Positions 60,819-64,000 of a DNA stretch of 64,000 nt are shown one piece after another. Each line of letters starts with the position of its first letter. Position 1 is the first letter of the stretch. Source of the DNA: Thalassobacillus cyri (GTDB lineage: Bacteria > Bacillota > Bacilli > Bacillales > Halobacillaceae); contig NZ_FNQR01000005.1 in the NCBI RefSeq assembly GCF_900107755.1, forward strand, positions 163,775 to 227,774, written 5' to 3'. Under the pieces are notes generated by a model. It had not been told where the DNA came from, did not search any database, and saw only the letters and a program-made list of their open reading frames with translations. A program made the position numbers and the translations under genes.

Positions 60819-61697
60819 ATGCCTTCATTTTTCAAAAAAAAACGACTTATACTTGTACTCGTCAGTTTCATTTTGCTCGTAGCATTGATTGGTTTTTCGC
60901 TAAGAGAGCGGAGTGAACTAACCTGGCCGGAGAAATTTGTCCATGATTCGGTCGGGTGGATACAAACTATATTTAACCAACCCGTACAATTCATCCAAGG
61001 CACATACGAAAATATACAAGATATCAGTAAAACATATGAGCAGAACGAAATATTGAAATCACGTCTTTCCCAATATAAAAGTATCATGCAAGAAAATCAG
61101 ATGTTGAAAAAAGAAAATGAAGAACTTCGTTCAAGCCTCGATTACCAGGATAGCCTGACAGATTACGATCCTATTGATGCATCAGTCATAGCAAGGAGTT
61201 CTGAGAGATGGTTTAGCCAGATGATTGTGAACCGTGGAGAAGCCCATGGGGTCAAGAGAAATATGGCAGTCATCACAGGCGAAGGAATGATAGGGAAAAT
61301 TCAGTCGACCGACAAATTCCATTCTACTGTCCGTTTACTCAGCGGTTTCGGTTTATCCAACCGGATTTCTGCCTGGATCTGGCAGGAAGATCAGCCGATT
61401 CATGGCCTGATTCAGGGATACGATGAAGAAACCGAGTCATTATTATTAAAAGAAATTGACTATGACGCAGAGATTAAGGAAGGAGAAAAGGTTGTTTCTT
61501 CTGGTAAAGGCGGAGTCTTTCCTGCAGGGTTACTGATTGGAGAGGTTACTAAGGTTGAAATGGATCAGTATGGTTTGACACAAACGGCCTACGTAGAGCC
61601 TGCTGCTGATCTATATGATATCAATCAGGTAATGATTGTAGACAGGAGCATGCCTACCTATGATATCGAGCAACAAGATGAGGAGGAAGAGGAATGA
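60819..61697 (+). CDS. mreC: Rod shape-determining protein MreC
   Basis: 292 residues: one N-terminal membrane helix (LILVLVSFILLVALIGFSLR), a coiled coil (about 66-108, ILKSRLSQYKSIMQENQMLK) and the extracytoplasmic beta-barrel domain (MIVNRGEAHGVKRNMAVITG, VVSSGKGGVFPAGLLIGEVT). The tail is very acidic. It links MreB to the wall synthases outside the membrane. It overlaps mreD by 4 bp. Confidence 0.95.
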   Translation: MPSFFKKKRLILVLVSFILLVALIGFSLRERSELTWPEKFVHDSVGWIQTIFNQPVQFIQGTYENIQDISKTYEQNEILKSRLSQYKSIMQENQMLKKENEELRSSLDYQDSLTDYDPIDASVIARSSERWFSQMIVNRGEAHGVKRNMAVITGEGMIGKIQSTDKFHSTVRLLSGFGLSNRISAWIWQEDQPIHGLIQGYDEETESLLLKEIDYDAEIKEGEKVVSSGKGGVFPAGLLIGEVTKVEMDQYGLTQTAYVEPAADLYDINQVMIVDRSMPTYDIEQQDEEEEE

Positions 61698-62224
61698 TAC
61701 AACGATTCTATCTTCCTTTGATTTTAATTTTTCTCCTTGTATTCCAAGGTCTGGCAATGAGCCTGCTGCCAGCAAATTTAGCATATTCGGATTTATTGAT
61801 TACACCTCATTGGGTCCTTGTCATCCTTATCCTTATCACTGTTTTTTTTGATAATGATGATACCTATTACTCCTTGTTATATGCTATCCTTTTCGGTCTA
61901 TTGATTGATATGGTTTATACAAGTATTTTAGGGGTCTATATGTTCACGTATGGAATCGTCATCTATTTACTTCATGGTTTTAAAAAAATGCTTCACGGAA
62001 ACTTTATTGTAGCGGTTCTACTAGCAGTACTTGGTCTGGTTTTGACAGAATTACTTTTATATACGATCTATTCCTTTGTCCAAGTGACCCAAATGACGTG
62101 GGAAGTATTTTTGACAAAAAGAATGCTGCCGACAGGGATAGCGAATCTTCTCTTCTTTTTACTTGCCTATCCTATAATAAAAGGAAAACTGGAAAAGTGG
62201 GCGGCAAATTTACTGAGCAACTGA
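61694..62224 (+). CDS. mreD: Rod shape-determining protein MreD
   Basis: 176-residue integral membrane protein with five to six helices (LPLILIFLLVFQGLAMSLLP, ILILITVFF, LLYAILFGLLIDMVYTSILG). Third gene of the mreBCD operon; part of the elongasome. Confidence 0.94.
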   Translation: MIQRFYLPLILIFLLVFQGLAMSLLPANLAYSDLLITPHWVLVILILITVFFDNDDTYYSLLYAILFGLLIDMVYTSILGVYMFTYGIVIYLLHGFKKMLHGNFIVAVLLAVLGLVLTELLLYTIYSFVQVTQMTWEVFLTKRMLPTGIANLLFFLLAYPIIKGKLEKWAANLLSN

Positions 62225-62275
62225 TCTTCTCTTTTGCATTGGGAAGCAGATCCTTGCAGGTTGGGGGGAACTAAG

Positions 62276-62962
62276 GTGATAGCAAATCAACAACTAATAA
62301 CAATTAAAGGCACGAGAGACGGACTTATTTTAAAAATAGACGATCAATGTGCGTATGAAGATGTATTAGGAGAATTAAAAGAAAAACTTTCTTTGAATGC
62401 TTTGTTGGAAGAGGACCGGCTGATATCGGTGAAGATTCAACTTGGAAACCGGTATGTTACCAAGGAACAAAAAGAAAAGTTGAAAGAAGTAGTCAGGGAC
62501 AACCAAAACCTAGTCGTCGGAAAGATAGAATCAAATGTACTTACAAAAGAGGAAGCTTCAGAATGGAAAAAGCATGCAGAGGTAAAACCTTTAGTCAGGG
62601 TGGTAAGGTCAGGGCAAGTAATCAATGTAGAAGGAGATCTATTATTGATCGGAGATGTCAATCCTGGTGGTAAGGTTATGGCTACAGGGAATATATTTGT
62701 AATGGGAAGCCTTCGAGGGATTGCACATGCTGGCGTTGACGGGGACTTCCGTGCTGTCATTGCCGCATCTTATATGCAGCCGAGCCAGTTAAGAATCGCC
62801 GATGCAATCAGCAGGGCCCCTGATCATGAAACAGAGGGTGTCTATATGGAGTGCGGCTTTTTAGATGAAGAAGCAGACAAAATCTTGATTGACCGTCTTC
62901 AGGATATCATTAAAAAAAGGCCGGACATCAGCAGTTTTGAAAGGAGAATGCTTAATGGGTGA
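62276..62962 (+). CDS. minC: Septum site-determining protein MinC
   Basis: FtsZ inhibitor that works with MinD. From GTG 62276 (GGGGGG, spacing about 9; the ATG at 62234 lacks a site) 228 residues: an N-terminal FtsZ-inhibiting domain and a C-terminal beta-helix (RSGQVINVEGDLLLIGDVNP, KVMATGNIFVMGSLRGIAHA) with the RISRAPD-type end AISRAPD. Overlaps minD. Confidence 0.95.
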   Translation: MIANQQLITIKGTRDGLILKIDDQCAYEDVLGELKEKLSLNALLEEDRLISVKIQLGNRYVTKEQKEKLKEVVRDNQNLVVGKIESNVLTKEEASEWKKHAEVKPLVRVVRSGQVINVEGDLLLIGDVNPGGKVMATGNIFVMGSLRGIAHAGVDGDFRAVIAASYMQPSQLRIADAISRAPDHETEGVYMECGFLDEEADKILIDRLQDIIKKRPDISSFERRMLNG

Positions 62963-63752
62963 GGCTATTGTTGTAACTTCTGGTAAAGGTGGAGTCGGTA
63001 AAACGACAACTACCGCCAATATCGGTACAGCACTTGCATTACTTGGCAAAAAGGTTTGCCTGATTGATACGGATATCGGGTTACGTAACCTTGATGTAGT
63101 AATGGGGCTTGAAAACCGTATTATTTTCGATCTTGTGGATGTGGTGCAAGAGCGGGTGAAAACCAAGCAGGCTCTAGTTCCTGATAAACGTTTCGATTGT
63201 CTGCAATTGCTTCCGGCAGCTCAAACAAGTGACAAGTCTGAAGTTACACCTGAAGCCATGAAAAAAATAGTAGACGAGTTGAAGCAGGAGTTTGACTACA
63301 TAATCATCGACTGTCCGGCAGGAATCGAACAAGGGTTTAAAAATGCCGTAGCAGGTGCGGATAAGGCAGTTGTGGTAACCAACCCGGAGAAATCGAGTGT
63401 TCGGGATGCCGATCGGATCATCGGTTTATTGGAACAAGAAGATATCGAACCACCTAAATTGATCGTCAACCGTATCCGTCACCATATGGTCCAAAATGGA
63501 GATATGCTGGATGTGGACGAAATAGTATCCGTATTATCTATCGATTTATTAGGTGTGGTAGCGGATGATGATGAAGTGATCAAGGCTTCAAATAGCGGTG
63601 AACCTGTGGCATTGCACCCGAATACAAAGTCTTCGCTGGCCTATCGGAATATCGCTCGTCGGATATTAGGTGAATCGGTTCCATTGCTATCTTTTGATGA
63701 GGAAAAAGGCTTTTTTACTAAAGTTAAAAAATTCTTTGGAATTCGCAGCTGA
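62955..63752 (+). CDS. minD: Septum site-determining ATPase MinD
   Basis: From ATG 62955 (AAAGGAG site) 265 residues. Deviant Walker A SGKGGVGKTTTT (Lys11, Lys16), DTDIGLRNLD, and DCPAGIEQGF are the ParA/MinD signatures. The last residues (FFTKVKKFFGIR) form the amphipathic membrane-targeting helix. It overlaps the minC stop and positions the division septum. Confidence 0.97.
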   Translation: MGEAIVVTSGKGGVGKTTTTANIGTALALLGKKVCLIDTDIGLRNLDVVMGLENRIIFDLVDVVQERVKTKQALVPDKRFDCLQLLPAAQTSDKSEVTPEAMKKIVDELKQEFDYIIIDCPAGIEQGFKNAVAGADKAVVVTNPEKSSVRDADRIIGLLEQEDIEPPKLIVNRIRHHMVQNGDMLDVDEIVSVLSIDLLGVVADDDEVIKASNSGEPVALHPNTKSSLAYRNIARRILGESVPLLSFDEEKGFFTKVKKFFGIRS

Positions 63753-63760
63753 TCCCCTGG

Positions 63761-63788
63761 ACTGTCTCTGTAGAGGCAGTCTTTTTTT
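63761..63788 (+). terminator. Terminator after minD
   Basis: Stem GACTGTCTC / GAGGCAGTC, 4-base loop, then a seven-T run. Confidence 0.92.
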
Positions 63789-63799
63789 GTTTACCCGCG

Positions 63800-64000
63800 T
63801 TGATTTTACAGTAAGGCTCCCTTTTGCTGAAGACTCAGTTTCGAGATAAACTGTTTCCGTTACGGTGGTGAGCGGTTGGAGGTCCGGGAAATCACTCGCT
63901 TTCCATGGGAGTACGGTGAGCTTCCTCGGGCTGAAGCCCTGCGGGATCTCACCATGTACTTTAATCCCATAGGAGTCTCGCAATTTCCCGGACCTCCTTG
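63800..64000 (+). repeat. Dispersed structured repeat, copy 2 (cut by window end)
   Basis: Copy of the element at 12779-13032 in the same orientation. Outer arms GGAGGTCCGGGAAAT (63879-63893) / ATTTCCCGGACCTCC (63983-63997) are a perfect 15-bp inverted repeat. An inner stem GTAC-GGTGAG (63911-63920) / CTCACC-ATGTAC (63948-63959) encloses CGGGCT.AAGCCCTGCGGG. It lacks the 60-bp insert of copy 1. Confidence 0.88.

Overview
The window looks like the chromosome of a low-to-moderate GC, endospore-forming member of the Bacillaceae. A marine or moderately halophilic genus such as Halobacillus, Thalassobacillus or Virgibacillus is my guess; no rRNA or other species marker is present to settle it. The evidence is the Bacillus-type gene order hemD-hemB-hemL-spoVID-ysxE-valS-folC ... 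comC-spoIIB-maf-radC // mreB-mreC-mreD-minC-minD, strong AGGAGG-type ribosome binding sites, frequent TTG/GTG starts and a valS T-box leader.

Bases 1-16122 are host chromosome: the end of the haem operon, two spore-coat/morphogenesis genes (spoVID-like, ysxE), T-box-controlled valS, folC, a membrane GAF-GGDEF diguanylate cyclase, the comC prepilin peptidase, an ~890-bp cluster of dispersed GC-rich repeats, a spoIIB-like SPOR protein, maf and radC. Bases ~59600-63752 resume the same chromosomal block (mreBCD, minCD). It ends in a second copy of one of the dispersed repeats, cut by the window edge.

Between radC and mreB lies an apparently complete siphovirus prophage of about 43 kb (roughly 16.1-59.3 kb; exact att sites not resolved). 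Leftward lysogeny genes: CI-like repressor, a voltage-gated-like K+ channel whose start codon overlaps the repressor stop, a lipoprotein, an sce7726/sce7725-type gene pair, an ImmA-like metalloprotease and a tyrosine integrase. A back-to-back promoter switch at 22.03-22.14 kb has an operator-like element in the spacer of each promoter. Rightward early genes resemble the B. subtilis skin/PBSX set: Cro-like and other small regulators, AbrB-like, YqaI, YqaJ nuclease, RecT, a DnaD-type initiator carrying internal 12-bp iterons (a candidate origin), a DnaC-type loader, many small genes, and XtrA. An intermediate zone (30.4-33.0 kb) holds AT-rich membrane-anchored proteins around an ArpU-like late regulator. 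An 85-bp interrupted palindrome then precedes the packaging and structural operon: TerS, TerL, portal-MuF fusion, protease/scaffold, decoration, capsid, connectors, tail tube, chaperones, tape measure, Dit, Tal/tail spike. Lysis genes follow: BhlA-like and SPP1-type holins and an M15 endolysin with two PG-binding domains.

The right end (55.3-59.2 kb) is accessory: a secreted metzincin protease, a lipoprotein, an SOS-type promoter driving a small WYL-like gene and yolD, a small membrane protein, Spo0E-like and double-AbrB-like regulators. Together with a DUF3231 gene and a CotF-like coat gene inside the phage, this suggests a prophage unusually rich in sporulation-related and lysogenic-conversion cargo.
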